From Ichthyophonus hoferi (taxonomy: Eukaryota > Opisthokonta > Ichthyosporea > Ichthyophonida > Ichthyophonidae), in the NCBI GenBank assembly GCA_002751075.1, contig NAOQ01000006.1, positions 105,413 to 136,400 on the forward strand: a DNA stretch of 30,988 nt, in the 5' to 3' direction. The first letter of the stretch is position 1, and every line of letters begins with the position of its first letter. The translations under genes and the position numbers were made by a program. Below, piece after piece: positions 1-11,318 of the stretch. The notes under the pieces were generated by a model. It was given only the letters and a program-made list of their open reading frames with translations. It searched no databases and had not been told where the DNA came from.

Positions 1-2024
1 CATACCTGAGGGTAGTGTAGATCGGGATTCACGCGACTAAGCATACCCAATGAGAAGGCAGCAGTCTTACCCGTACCTGACTGTGATTGAGCAATCAGAT
101 CTTTTGGTCTGTGGGATTGGTCTGGATGAGAGGGATGTAAAACGATCTATTGGAGGATTGCATTGTACCTGTATTCTGTATTATCATTAGATAGAACCCT
201 CACGATACAATAAGCATCCTTAAATACTATGTTATGTCATATCATACCATACTATATCATACCATATCACATTATAACATACCAAATTATATCATATCAT
301 ACTATATCGTACCATATTATATTATATCATATTATATTATATCAAATCATACTGTAACATACCATATCATATTATATCATACCATATTATATCATATCAT
401 ACCATATCATACTATGTCATACTATATCATACCATATCATATTATATCATATTACATTATATCATAGCTTAGCATACTATATCATAATACATCATCTCAT
501 CATATTACATCCAATCATATCATGTCATACTATACGGGGAGGTGTATAAATAATAACAGAGAGATCAAGACGTGAAAGAAGGAAAGCAGTGAGTGATTAT
601 AAAGCTATCTCTGATTGGTTAATTAGGGTACAGGATACATACGGGTTCTGGACAATCATTGGTAGAGTGGTCTCCTGGATCTTAGATGGCTTGTTGAAGT
701 TCATGGCATACACACCCTTCAACAGATTCTCCTCTCTGATTGGTTGGAATGTCACTATATCGCACCCAATAAGACACAGTCCTCTTCCCAACCTCTCCCC
801 CTTTAATAGGCTTTATGCTCTGACTGGTTAGAATATTTATCCAGGATTCTTTCCTTCCAATCTCTATTGGTCACCCCTTCTTAATCTGTCTATAACCCAT
901 CACCTCTCTCTCTCTTACTATCATCGCCCCACACCCCATCTAGTCTTAGGCCAATCAACAGGCGCTTAGCTAAAGGATGCACGTGACTTTATGAGTATAT
1001 GTGTGTGCATTTATGTCTATATATTTAAAAATGTTTAACCATACATGGTTATATAAAGTTTATACTTACATGCATATGCATATGCCTATACGTTTACATA
1101 TATATAATATAATATAATATAATATAATATAATATAACATAACATAACATAACATAATATAATATAATATAATATAATATAACATAATATAATATAATAT
1201 AATATAATATAATATACTAAGTAATATATATACATACAGTCCCAACTCCTTGAAGTCTTTACACTTGGCATAGATAGGTGAGTTAGGATCATTTTGTTGT
1301 ACCTCAATCTCTCCGGTCCAATCAATCTCCCCAAACGCTTTATCCTTTAAATTGATATTCTCGGCTGCAGAAAAACATGAAATTCTTATCTTTTTAATAA
1401 TTTTTAATAAATTTAAAAGACTAAAATAATTCAATGATTAGTTTATTAAAATTATCAAATTAAAGCATAAAAATAAAAGAGAAAAGGCAAAGAAAGAGGT
1501 GTTTAATGAGATGATGATTGGTGGATAATCATATGGGTCTATGATGGCTTTGTATTTGTGCACAATGTATATATATATATGACATTTTACAATATACCGA
1601 TAGTAGTTGTAAGTGCAGTCATATATGTATGTGTGTGTATGTATATATCTATATGTATATATTTATGTATGTATATATTTATGTATGTATGTATGTATGT
1701 ATGTATGTATGTATGTATGTATGTATGTATGCATAATAATATGTACGCTAGTATGCTAGTATATACACATACAGATATACATCTACCCACACATACTCTC
1801 ATCCCTCCTCCCTCCTCCCTCCCCTTCCCCCTCCCTCACGTACCTGCCTTGGCGTCAATACTAAGTTTCTCTGTCTCCGACACCAGAGAGGACACAGTAG
1901 GCTTCTCCTGCTTGTTCTCTTGGCTCTTATCATCACTAATATTACCATCAGTAGTGCTTTCTTTCTCCCCCCCTGCCTCTACAAGCTTGTCCTTAGTAAC
2001 GTCTGCCTGTATGGTAGGTTGCAA
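1..2024 (-). CDS. DBP5: DEAD-box ATP-dependent RNA helicase DBP5/DDX19 family, 5' part, spliced, runs off the left edge
   Basis: Minus-strand exons seen: about 2006 or 2024 to 1844, 1364-1238, 735-643 and 108-6. The junctions keep frame, with donors GTACGT or GTATGT and acceptors CAG. Exon 1 encodes a hydrophilic Glu/Lys/Ser-rich N-terminal extension. Exon 2 ends in KDFKELGL. Exon 3 carries the Q-motif segment GVYAMNFNKPSKIQE. Exon 4 carries Walker A motif I (AQSQSGTGKTAAF) followed by MLSRVNPDLHYPQ. This order and wording is typical of DBP5, the helicase that remodels mRNPs at the cytoplasmic face of the nuclear pore (family knowledge). Motifs Ia to VI lie beyond the window. The true start is unresolved. 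The ATG at 2033-2031 is followed one codon later by a stop, while an acceptor-like CAG at 2009-2007, preceded by CTAAT, suggests an upstream first coding exon. A CCAAT box (minus sense) lies near 2137-2141. Family call is strong; the start is weak. Confidence 0.9.
234..545. repeat. Degenerate pentanucleotide array (ATCAT/ACTAT/ACCAT) in DBP5 intron 3
   Basis: About 310 bp of 5-bp units such as atcat, accat, actat and attat, kept in 5-bp phase along most of the tract. It fills most of the intron between exons 735-643 and 108-6 (intron 642-109). Long reading frames through it are products of the repeat, not genes. Confidence 0.9.
1105..1216. repeat. Pentanucleotide array (AATAT)n with an AACAT block, DBP5 intron 2
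   Basis: About 22 units of AATAT, interrupted by a run of AACAT variants at about 1136-1155. It ends close to the GTATGT donor of exon 2 (low end 1238) and lies in intron 1237-736. Confidence 0.92.
1621..1836. repeat. Tetranucleotide (ATGT)n tract plus a C/T-rich tract, DBP5 intron 1
   Basis: A near-pure ATGT repeat at about 1660-1730 is flanked by degenerate TATG/ATAT units. A CCTCC-type pyrimidine tract at 1801-1832 follows, just before the exon 1 donor at 1843. On the minus strand the purine-rich G/A tract therefore starts just inside the intron. Confidence 0.88.
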
Positions 2025-2388
2025 TTAGGCCATAGTAATAGATAGAAGCAGAGCATGCTTGATAGGTATAAACTAAGTCCTGGTAGTGGGCACAAAAAAA
2101 TATATTAATGGTATTCCCAACTATAGGAAAGTAGGCATTGGTTAGTACCCTCATTGACTGGCTATCCTATCTTCTATCCTTCTGCCCTCCTATACTCCTA
2201 TCTTCCTATTATTCCATCATCGTAGCAGTTCATACAGTATCTCTCTGTCTCTACTTATCCTTATACAAGAACAATCCCAACAGAAACACAATGCGTATAT
2301 ACTCCTTCTTTGCATACAGCTACAGATACAAACATGTATAGGTCCTACTTGGATCAATACACCCCCTTATCATCTCCCCTACCCTAGC

Positions 2389-2660
2389 CTATCCTCTCCT
2401 CTCCTCTCCTCTCCTCTCCTGATCTCCTCTCCTAACTTCTCCTCATCTCTACTATCCTATCCTATCCTCCCTTCATATCCTCTCCTCTCTTCTCCTCATC
2501 TCTCCCATCATATCCTAACCTATCCCTATCCTATTCTGTCCCATGCCATCCTATTCTTTCCTTTCCTTTCCTTTCCTATCTTCCCTCATTCTCTCCTAAC
2601 ATATCCTCTCCTATTCTCTCATCCCTTATCCTCTCCTCTCTTATCTTCTTCTATTCTATC
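2389..2660. repeat. Pyrimidine-rich pentanucleotide tract (CTCCT/TCCTA/TTTCC)
   Basis: The tract is almost pure C/T on the plus strand, built from 5-bp units ctcct, then tatcc, tttcc and variants. It starts as a clean ctcct run at about 2390-2420 and becomes degenerate toward 2660. It lies upstream of DBP5; the strong strand asymmetry could allow triplex-type structures. Confidence 0.85.
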
Positions 2661-3089
2661 TTAACTATTATCCAACTCCCTTCGTTTCAGCACTTAAATA
2701 CTTCCAGCACTTTTTCCTTCTGAGATTTTAAAAAAAAAGCATACCATGCTGTTGACCAAAAGATTTCTCTTGTAGAGGTATGGTTATATAGATATAACTA
2801 GCGTATGTGTATTATATATGTGTATATATTATCAGAAACCTCAATGCACGTGAGAAAGTAAACAATCGCTATTGCATTATCTATTTTAACAGCAATATTC
2901 AAATATTTATGTAATCTAATACTGTCTTTTTATTGGTTATTCATTTAAGTATCATATTTAATTGGCCGGTAAGCCAATAGCTGATATATTTTAAATTTTG
3001 TTTTTTATCATATCTGTACTCCAAAATGCACATCCTGTAAATTTGTAGCCCAGCCTTTACTGTAACTGAAACAGGCACCGTCAATTGCT

Positions 3090-3165
3090 ATAGTATAGTA
3101 CGGTATAGTATATTACAGCATAGCATATTATATTATAGTATAATATATTATGCTATATTGTAATA
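3090..3165. repeat. Short degenerate TATAG pentanucleotide tract
   Basis: Units tatag, tacgg, tacag and catag in 5-bp phase, then an ATTAT-rich tail. This is another member of the 5-bp microsatellite class seen in the DBP5 introns. Confidence 0.65.
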
Positions 3166-4266
3166 TATACATTTTAGTACACCTCTCTGTTTAATAACTT
3201 GAACGTCAACCTGATAACAATATTATAGCAACAGCTATAATTGTATGTAGGTTATACATTTAATATAATAGCCATTACTAATAGCCTACCTATCATTAAT
3301 AATTACATTGTTTTGGCTATATAAGACCACAATAGAACTAAGGCCTATATCATACAGCCTATTATTCCTTAAGGGCAAATAACCAGAACTCGCATTTTGG
3401 GTTACCTATCCTATCAAACATACTGTAACTATGCCTTTAAACGAAGCATGAAACATTAATATACATCCTTGACCTATCAATAGTACTAGTAGACGGTTAA
3501 GTTATCTAAAATACCTCTAAACAATCACCTATATTATAATATAACTCAAACATCTTTTAATTCTTTCCCTCTATAGGAATCCACTTGAACAATAAACCTT
3601 ACAGATATCCTACACAATGTCTAAACATTGAACGTTTACATTTCAACAATTACTGTTCTAAATTAAACACTATCTTCCATTCGGAATCCCCGGGTTTAAT
3701 TTCTTCAAACCATTACTAAGTCAAGAAAATAATTTATAATAACGTAAGAGCTTTCTTTTCTTTTTATTCACTATAAAAAACAACGACATGATTCTCTCTT
3801 TTCCCGACTCTCAATAATACAAGGGACCTGATACAATCACTTCATCAAATAAACCATTGATTTATATTTTAACAATGCCTTAGTCGCTTAAAAACCACTC
3901 TGCTAAATGATATACTCTTGTTGATTGATCAGCAATTATCATTGAACGATTATAGTAAACAATAAACCAATATAAACTCCTAATAACCTATATTAATCAT
4001 TATAATCTATAATCAGTTTAAATAATTTATTTGACCCCAGGACATATTTGAATATTAAGAAACTAAATATTACCTAAGCATACCAAGTGAAGGTAAAAAA
4101 CAACTATAGTAGGAGGGCTTGGTTGTAAAGTAAAAAACACAATAACATTAGAATAGAAGTACGCGTGGACTAACGCACGAGTCTGTATCATACATCAAGG
4201 CATTCATTGAATATCTCATACGTTCGCATATGCATTTTATTCTGCTTTAAAGCGACCATTGTAGAT

Positions 4267-5569
4267 TTACTTCTCCTGTAGGGGAAAGGCAAATTAATAT
4301 TAGGTCAGAAAGAAAGAAAGGTCAAAAATATTAATTACTATAATGGTTAATTGTCTACCATGCACAGTCACGATCTCACTTAATAAAAAATATTAAGACA
4401 ATTTCCACAACCTATACATTATCAAGCATATATAATCAATAATACTAGAGGAATAGAAGGTGGTGGGATACGTACGGGAACCTCCCTCTCTCCCTCGTTG
4501 ATCTGGTCAACGATATCATGAGGGGGAAGACCATCAACAGTGCAGCCGATAGACTGGGCTGTGCCGAGAATCTCCTTCACGGTGCCGACAAGCTTACGGG
4601 CCATAGAGCGGTCACGCATTTGGCGGGCGATATCAATAACAGCCTCAAAGGTGATGTTACCATCGTGCTTGACTGTAGTAGAAGGGAGGGGTTAGAAAGA
4701 ATCCTTACAGATGGCGGGATAGTATGAAGTACCAAGATAACAGTGTGCGTGCAACATCTATAATCGCCTATAATTAACAAAAGGATTCCGCGTGGGAAAA
4801 GAAACACAATTAATATCCTTGAAAGATTAAAAAAATTAAAACAATCAACCAATCCTTAAATTAAACATCTTCCCATTGCAGAACAATTCATCTGCCAAAG
4901 TACCCCTCCCCCCCCAACCTAAAATACTCACCGTTCTTGACTTTCTTGCGGTCGCGAGGGGCCTCCTTGAGGGCCTTCATAACGAGGGCAGAAGCAGAGG
5001 GGACAACACTGACGGTTGCTTGACGGTTCTGGATGGTCAGCTTGACGGTGACCTGTAATCAAGATAAAAGTATCAGTACATCATACAATTAAATTGATAT
5101 TCTTTAATGTTATTTAAGATGCTCAGCTCGAATTAATCGTCAAAAGTAGCAAGCCACCTATTACGAAACGAGGAATTCTAAATAACATCATAGCACCTAG
5201 ACTCTGAACTATATTATATAATAATATATTGAAACATACCTTAAGACCCTTCCAGTCCTTAGTTCCCTTAGCGATGTCATCACCGATCTTCTTGGGGGAG
5301 AGACCGAGGGGACCGACCTTGGGGGCAAGGGTGGATGCAGCTCCGACCTCACCTCCGACAGCGCGGAGGCAGACTATAGATGAAGGCAATGTTGGTATAC
5401 ATATACATTAAACAAATACTACTGTAATGAATGAACGCCTTCATAATACTTCATACAAAATATATCGTTCTAAATAGTGAAAAACCAAAGAAAAGATGGA
5501 CACTCAAACCCAACAGTAACATTAAAACTTACCGATCTTAACTTCAGTGGGGTCAAATTTGGGAGGCAT
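4267..5569 (-). CDS. RPL12: 60S ribosomal protein L12 (uL11), complete, five coding exons
   Basis: Coding exons on the minus strand: 5569-5533, 5373-5240, 5052-4932, 4672-4476 and 4275-4267. The sum is 498 nt, or 165 codons plus stop, exactly the usual eukaryotic L12 length, which supports every junction. The protein begins [20 protein letters not shown], continues with the L11 N-terminal signature [17 protein letters not shown], the [16 protein letters not shown] strand and KEAPRDRKK, and then the rRNA-binding C-terminal domain with [19 protein letters not shown]. It binds 25S rRNA at the GTPase-associated centre, at the base of the P stalk (family knowledge). Donors are GTAAGT, GTATGT, GTGAGT and GTACGT; acceptors are TAG or CAG. 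The last exon is only 9 nt (Glu-Lys-stop), preceded by a clean polypyrimidine-CAG acceptor. A CAG just upstream of the ATG (5583-5581) hints at an intron in the 5' untranslated region. Confidence 0.96.
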
Positions 5570-5707
5570 CTTTGCTTACCTGTAAATAAATTATATATGT
5601 ATAAGAAATCAAACAAATCTGGTCATTAAATTCCAAAAGTAATATTTCCCAACTATTCTGAATCAAAAGATTAACGCTGGTGTATGTTATACTTTTATCC
5701 CACCCAT

Positions 5708-5716
5708 CCCTAACCC
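5708..5716. promoter_or_regulatory. Telomere-repeat-like box (CCCTAACCC) upstream of RPL12
   Basis: CCCTAACCC (GGGTTAGGG on the gene's strand) lies about 140 bp upstream of the RPL12 ATG. TTAGGG-type boxes bound by Tbf1-like factors are known in ribosomal protein promoters of several fungi. A TATA-like GATAAAAG on the minus strand follows at about 5690-5699. Function here is inferred from position only. Confidence 0.5.
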
Positions 5717-5741
5717 ATGTATAGTGTTGCAGTATATATCT

Positions 5742-5797
5742 GAACAACACAGTTGCCCTGGCCATTTTTTAAAATGGCCATGACCATGGGGTTGTTC
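5742..5797. repeat. 56-bp interrupted palindrome in the RPL12 upstream region
   Basis: The inner arms GGCCATTTT / AAAATGGCC (5760-5768 and 5771-5779) and the outer arms GAACAAC / GTTGTTC (5742-5748 and 5791-5797) share the same centre (5769.5). The stretch between the arms matches at only about half its positions. It sits about 170-230 bp upstream of the RPL12 ATG, next to the telomere-like box. Confidence 0.7.
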
Positions 5798-5799
5798 GA

Positions 5800-8400
5800 A
5801 ACCGAGATGGAGAAACCGGCATTGCCCTTATCGCTATATCTTTAACGCTGCCTCTATGATATTTATTTGATTTTTAAAATGGTAAGGTAATGGATACTAC
5901 AATAGATTCACGATATACCCGTTGATGATGGTGGATATAGATAGATATTGATATTCCTCTATAATAATATCCGCTTATAATCTATTTTAATAATACCCAT
6001 CCAAAAAAATAAAGAAGCCATCCTCCCTCAGATACATATTTATTGATGATATGTGAAGTAACATAATTGCTCTCTGTTCTCATACGGAATAATACTGACT
6101 AACAACATGGGGTCACTCACAAGGGACACCAGCTATTCCAAGAGAAAGAGAGAAGGGGGCGTGAAATGATATCAGCTTTATCCCGTTATAACTCCCAGCG
6201 TTTCCTTCATTATAATCCTGCTTTGTTTTAATATGTAACGCCATTCCTATTCGATGTCACTAATGGGAATGCGCTGTAATCCAATAGAATGTATATTGGT
6301 AATGACCATCTACATTGTGAGCCTAGCGAGTTCAACCTCATCTCTAGATCATTCTATCCAAATATCTCATGTACGGGATGGATTATTCAAAAAGCCCTAC
6401 CTATTATTACAAATGGCTGCTATTCTTTTAGTATTTGAATTTACAAGGCGGATGCCTATTGACATTTTTTATTTTTAAACCAAGTATGGTTATACATTAA
6501 AATGTTTAATGGCACTTCCATTTTAGTATTATTAGATGCATATTGGCTGCGATTCTCCGTTTTCTATATATGTAACTATTAAAGGCGGTAATATCATGAT
6601 ATCAGCTACCTGCCGTAGATGAGGCCGAAGGACACGTGCCTACGTGCTAGTTCAGCTAAACCTTTTGTAGAAATATATATTTCTGTATTAATCTTGGTTT
6701 ACCTTGCTATTTAAAAATTATGATCTTACATCTTACATTTTGACTAAATAATATACTGTCATTGGCTATATGTAATACATGTAATACTATGTCAATCAAA
6801 TAAGCTTACTTTGAAGTGGCACTTGATTTGGTTTTGAGGTTCTGCTGATCATACCACTTTTATAAAGAGTATCAAAAGAAAAATTATAAAAGACCGCGCT
6901 ATTATAGAACAATATTTAATGTTAATGTATATAACTATAGACGGCAGGGATATTGCTTTACTTGTTATCATGTATTGTCACAAAAAATTCGCATGATAAC
7001 CTCTAACAGCAGTGGGGAGAGAGTGGTTGCTGTAGCTTAGGTATGGTCTGGTAGTCTGCCTATAGTAACCAGCTAGAAAAACAATTGAAAATAGGAAAAT
7101 GAAATCAAAAAATGCGAGAGCGATATTGTTTTTCTTTCTTGAATAAATTAGGCAAGATACATACTAAGTACTCTCAGTAAACCAGTGATGCAACTATGTA
7201 TAGATTGATCGTACTGGCGACCATAATCCTACCAATAGAAACATTGCTATTAGTTAGCATCCACCAATAATTCAAGTTCCGTAAGTGCCGTCAGTCAATA
7301 AGGAGAAAGATGAAAGCTGAAAATAATTGGGTGCTCTGTCTGTCCCATCCATTTTGTCCTTTTATTTTTCTTTTTTTTTCTTTTTTATTTTTTATTTTTG
7401 GCATATTTCGGTAATGAAATTTTTTTAATGCTTTAATATCCTGCTAGAAATGTATGCAAACAATCGTTTTGTAGCAGTCTCATACAAGTAGTCTACAAAA
7501 CTCGAAAAGGAAAGCTGATGATGACCCTAGTACTACCCGAACCAATTTGGGCATAAAACCACATAATTAATCAGTCTGGTAAATGAAAAGTAAAAATAAT
7601 AATTAGTTTTAGTTATGAAAGAATTAGAAATATATCATAGTTGAATATTGAGGCACCTGAGATAATATAAGGGCACCTAGCATTACAAATATTGAATTGC
7701 CAAATTTTCATTAAAAGTGGAGTAGCAGTAAGGCATCCATCCATGAATACAAAATGCTCTTCAATTTAAAACTCAGAAATTGTGCTGGTCATAGACCAAC
7801 TAGATTTTATACAACCATCTATTAACATTATCATAGTATCAGGCTACATTGAAATTGGATTATTCCATAGCAGTATACCATATGTGGTCAGTACTTCTAT
7901 ACCTTGCGCTTTTTTCTTTTTTTTCCAGATAAAAATCTCCCTATCTCTCTACTGTTTAGTTCTGACAATTGTCTCAAAAAAAACTTATAAAATAGTGCTA
8001 ATTGCCCTGATGACGTTTAAATTTTTTTAAGAATGAATGAATGACAGAGGCTCTGGATAATCGGATATTTTGGTTTCGGAAGTTAGCTAGAAGAAGAAGA
8101 AAAAGAAAGAAAGGCTTTTTATCCCTAGTATTTAAGTTTCTTTCACTACCACAAGGATGTGAACATATTGTATGTACAAATATTAGTCCTTATCTTTGTA
8201 TTTTAATTTATATAAAATCTCATTGAATGAACGGTTTTGGTTTTTTCTAATGTTTTACTAACAAATACAGATATTTATTTGCCATCTTTTTGTTTCAACT
8301 CACGATTTAGCAGTTATAACCTGGAATGTGCTGCAAGGGAAGGTTAATCATAGACATATCCTAAGAATTAGCTGTAAGGGCTTTTTAATTGGTCTACGTG
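5800..8400. other. Long AT-rich region, no gene seen
   Basis: About 2.6 kb with only short open frames. None shows recognisable protein wording, splice-linked continuation or codon bias. Poly-T runs occur near 7360-7400. It should include the distal promoter of RPL12. I see no match to repeat family X or to copia here. Confidence 0.55.
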
Positions 8401-8403
8401 TAT

Positions 8404-9290
8404 ATTATTTTGAGATAGTTATAGCCTAGTTTTGCTAAGGCTTTGCACAAGATTCCATTGTATAGTTTCAGCCTCGTTACTGAAATTTAAGATGAGGGAA
8501 AGTCCAGTCTTTCTTTTCATTAAGAATGTAATTGTGTTTTTATGATAGACGAAGACCAAGTCTCTTCTTTCATTATCAATCTTTTTAACCATATTATAAG
8601 ATTCTGTGGTAGTTCTAGCGAACTGTCTACAAGCTTCAGGATCTCCAATTAAATATCGTGTAAGAGTTAGTTTTGCTGGGTCAGCAGTAGTAATAGCCAC
8701 TTGATCTGATATGTTCTAAAGGCTCAATTTGTTGTGGTCGAGCTTCCATAGAATGCGCATATACATATACTGACTAGGGAATCGATGCCTTGATTCGCTT
8801 AAGGGCTAATATGGAAATTGCTCAATGAGACTGATCAGTAGGGGGTGCTATATTATGATGTAAATAACAACTATTGTCACTATTTAATGTTAGTAGGCAA
8901 GCCAGCTTTCTGACTTCCGAACGAGCAAGAGATATGAACGCTGATTATCGTATATGAGTGCCAATGGTGGACTAGACATTACAATAACAATGTGATGATT
9001 ATATTTATATATATATTATGCTTAGTTAAATAATTAAAAGCAAAGTTTTTCGTGTTGTGAATGACTTCGTATTTTTTCTGAAAGTGCCGCGTATGTGCGT
9101 GTGAGTCGGTACTTTATTATTTATTTCTGTTTCATTATATACTTTCTTAATCTTGGCTTTACCGCAAGTGTTAATTTTTGGTTAACATCCGTATAACTAT
9201 GTTTAATAACCTAAGTGGGACCAATCATAAATATTCTTATTGGCTAATACAATCCATGAAAGACCACAGAGACGCTCCTGATTTCAATTT
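8404..9290 (-). mobile_element. Repeat family X, copy X1 (fossil)
   Basis: This copy reads on the minus strand. From high to low coordinates it has a promoter-like block with two facing CCAAT boxes (9221-9225 and 9239-9243), a leader, a putative start near 8979 (protein starting MSSPPLALIYDNQ) and a downstream coding stretch to about 8416 with the wording GDPEACRQFARTTTES. The same blocks recur at about 19970-20655 and 21052-24420. No reverse transcriptase, integrase or transposase is visible in it. It abuts copia element A at about 9290. It looks broken in a few places. Family unassigned: possibly a gag-like part of a retroelement, possibly a non-autonomous repeat. Confidence 0.6.
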
Positions 9291-10830
9291 CATTGTTACT
9301 TACTGTTTCTCTGATGTAATGGAACTAAACAGTGGTGTGACGTATGTTTTTTGGGAATACACGATTTGCTACGTAGTCTTATGGCGCTTGTGTTATCTCC
9401 ATACAATGGTATTCTTTCAGTGTTAAACCCCAGCCCATTCAAAAATGCTGCAATGTATGCTATTTGTTGAGTTGTTGCAGCTATACTGACGAATTTACTC
9501 TCTGTTGATGACAATGTACAAATCGGTTGCTTTCGAGAGCCCCAACCCAGAAAGCCTTTGGCCAGGGAAATGCCATAGCCACTGGTAATTTTTACATCAT
9601 TGTGTCTTTTTTTTAAAACAAATTCTGCATCAGAATAGCTTACAAAATAAATGGGTCCAGGCTTGTACACTATTTTCTCTGATGAATATGTATTTTTGTA
9701 TCTCATGAGGTGTAAAAGCATCATATAGTGCTCAATATTGGGCTTGGCAGAGTACCTGGCTAGAAAGGCCACACTAAAAGTGATGTCTGGTCTACTGAAT
9801 TTACTAATTCAGTTTAAACACTCGATTAGAGAGGCATGTGTAATTAAGTCACAAGGTTTACGATTTCTGACCTCATTATTTGCGGACTGGATGTGCTTGC
9901 CAATGAGAGGTGTGCATGTTGGTCGTCCGTCGTGCTGTTAATAGCTTTTGACTAACTCAATGATATATCGCCGTTGGGATAGTAGAATGCATCATTCTGA
10001 ATTTATGCTGATTGTGTAGCCAAGGAAGGAACTGGGAAATCCTATGGACTTGGTAAGGTACTTGGCCAAAATCATATCGATGAACCATTTGCAATCTTTC
10101 ACATTTTTTGAACAGATAAATATATTATTAGCATAGATGCGTACACATATGAATCTGGTTTTGGCATGAGATTTGCATAGACAAGAATTAATTTTTATAG
10201 GATAAAAATTAATAGACTATGAGAAAGTGTCTAAAGCTCTGTTTCGCAGTAGCTCAAAGACATGAAGTCCATAAAGACTTTGGCTCAGCATGCACATGCA
10301 TCCCCGTTTGTCTGGCTCTATAAACATTGACAGTTGCTCTATGTATAAATGTATAATGATGCATACAGGTAACTATGTAAATATTTCGCCTTGATCTCTA
10401 GTTGTACTAGATCCTACTCTCGTTCCCCCGCTATGCTTTACAAGAGTCCAACAATCATTAATGAACACACTGAACTTGAAATATCATGAGAACACATTTT
10501 TTTGTTCTTGGGACCCTTGTGTTACTAGGTCTGCCTTATAACTAACTACTTGTCCTTTGTCATTACGTTTTCAATGAAGCACCCGTAGATTATGCAAGAC
10601 AGTAGCTCCCACAGGTGGCCGCTTAACCAAGGCACAAGTGGCATACTCGTTGAGAGTGGCAATTTCTGTTTCTATCACGCACATCCACTGCACTGTGTCA
10701 TGCACTATCATGGCATTTGTGACTCCTTTGAGATTTAGAATTCCGAGTGGTTCTGATTGAGGTGTTGTTGCCTGTGTTATTGCTGTTGCTATAAATGCCA
10801 GATTGCAGGTGTCAGAAGTTTCCTCGTTAA
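9291..10830 (-). mobile_element. Ty1/copia-type element A, pol fragment (reverse transcriptase and RNase H), fossil
   Basis: On the minus strand, RNase H is at about 9772-9296 with the copia-type motifs TLSSTESKF and YGDNTSAIRL. The reverse transcriptase C-terminal half is at about 10200-9790 (FLGY-type segment), and the N-terminal reverse transcriptase segment is at about 10800-10560 (ALVKRPPVGATVL-like wording). The order matches copia, with RNase H last. It is incomplete at the RNase H end, where it meets repeat X1, and most of the gag-integrase part is absent. Old and broken in many places, roughly ten or more. Its RNase H wording differs clearly from that of element B, so A and B are separate lineages. 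Confidence 0.85.
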
Positions 10831-11131
10831 TTTTTGATATTTGTTCTGAACTTGTTTCTGATACAAACTCGGTGTCTGAGGAGCATAATTTCTCTGAGCT
10901 TGACGTTGACGATGTAGTTTGGAAGGAGAAGAATGAAAATCACATATAAATACTCTCTGTCTGCTTGATTGGGAAAGCCTGATGCATTGAAATCCCGTTT
11001 GTATCACTTGAATCTAAAGATAAAATAACGTTTGTTTTCTTGCCCACTCTTACAAACTGAAAGATAGTTAGGGAAGTAAGAGAAAGAGAACATTTAGATC
11101 TCTTTCTAAGTTTACTTTTCTTAGATGTCAC
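10830..11131 (-). mobile_element. Start of a retroelement reading frame next to LTR-like repeat (copy a)
   Basis: A minus-strand frame opens MTSKKSKLRKRSKCSLSL at 11128, directly downstream of the LTR-like repeat 11668-11319. It is Lys/Ser-rich, then becomes Ser/Glu/Thr-rich. A clearly homologous block lies at about 18320-18625 (MTSKKSKTRKKSKHSLSL). It runs on toward the reverse transcriptase part of element A, so it may be the 5' part of A with the middle missing. Fossil. Confidence 0.6.
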
Positions 11132-11318
11132 AAAAAAGCTGAAGCAATAATATATGCTTGACTAAATATTCAAAAGATTTATTTATAAATATCTGGTCCT
11201 TGCTAATGGATTGAGTTGGTGTTATATAGTTTCCCACCAATCTACTGACCTGTCAGCATATTTAATATGGTAAATAATAAATTCTGTAAGCATTGGGCTT
11301 ATGCCATAGTACCAGAGC

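Larger units (their letters stand above)
2034..4266. other. Intergenic region between DBP5 and RPL12, no gene seen
   Basis: About 2.2 kb of AT-rich DNA with no coding run, tRNA or repeat-family match that I can see on either strand. It should hold the DBP5 promoter (a minus-sense CCAAT box at 2137-2141) and the RPL12 3' untranslated region. It contains the two pentanucleotide tracts listed separately (2389-2660 and 3090-3165). Confidence 0.6.

Noticed and set aside
234-467. 77-codon open frame rich in Tyr/His/Ile
   Set aside because: It is only a reading of the ATCAT/ACCAT microsatellite inside a DBP5 intron.
1558-2028. 156-codon plus-strand open frame
   Set aside because: It reads through the ATGT repeat and is antisense to DBP5 exon 1.
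6254-6478. 74-codon plus-strand open frame
   Set aside because: No family wording, no splice-linked extension and no coding-like composition.
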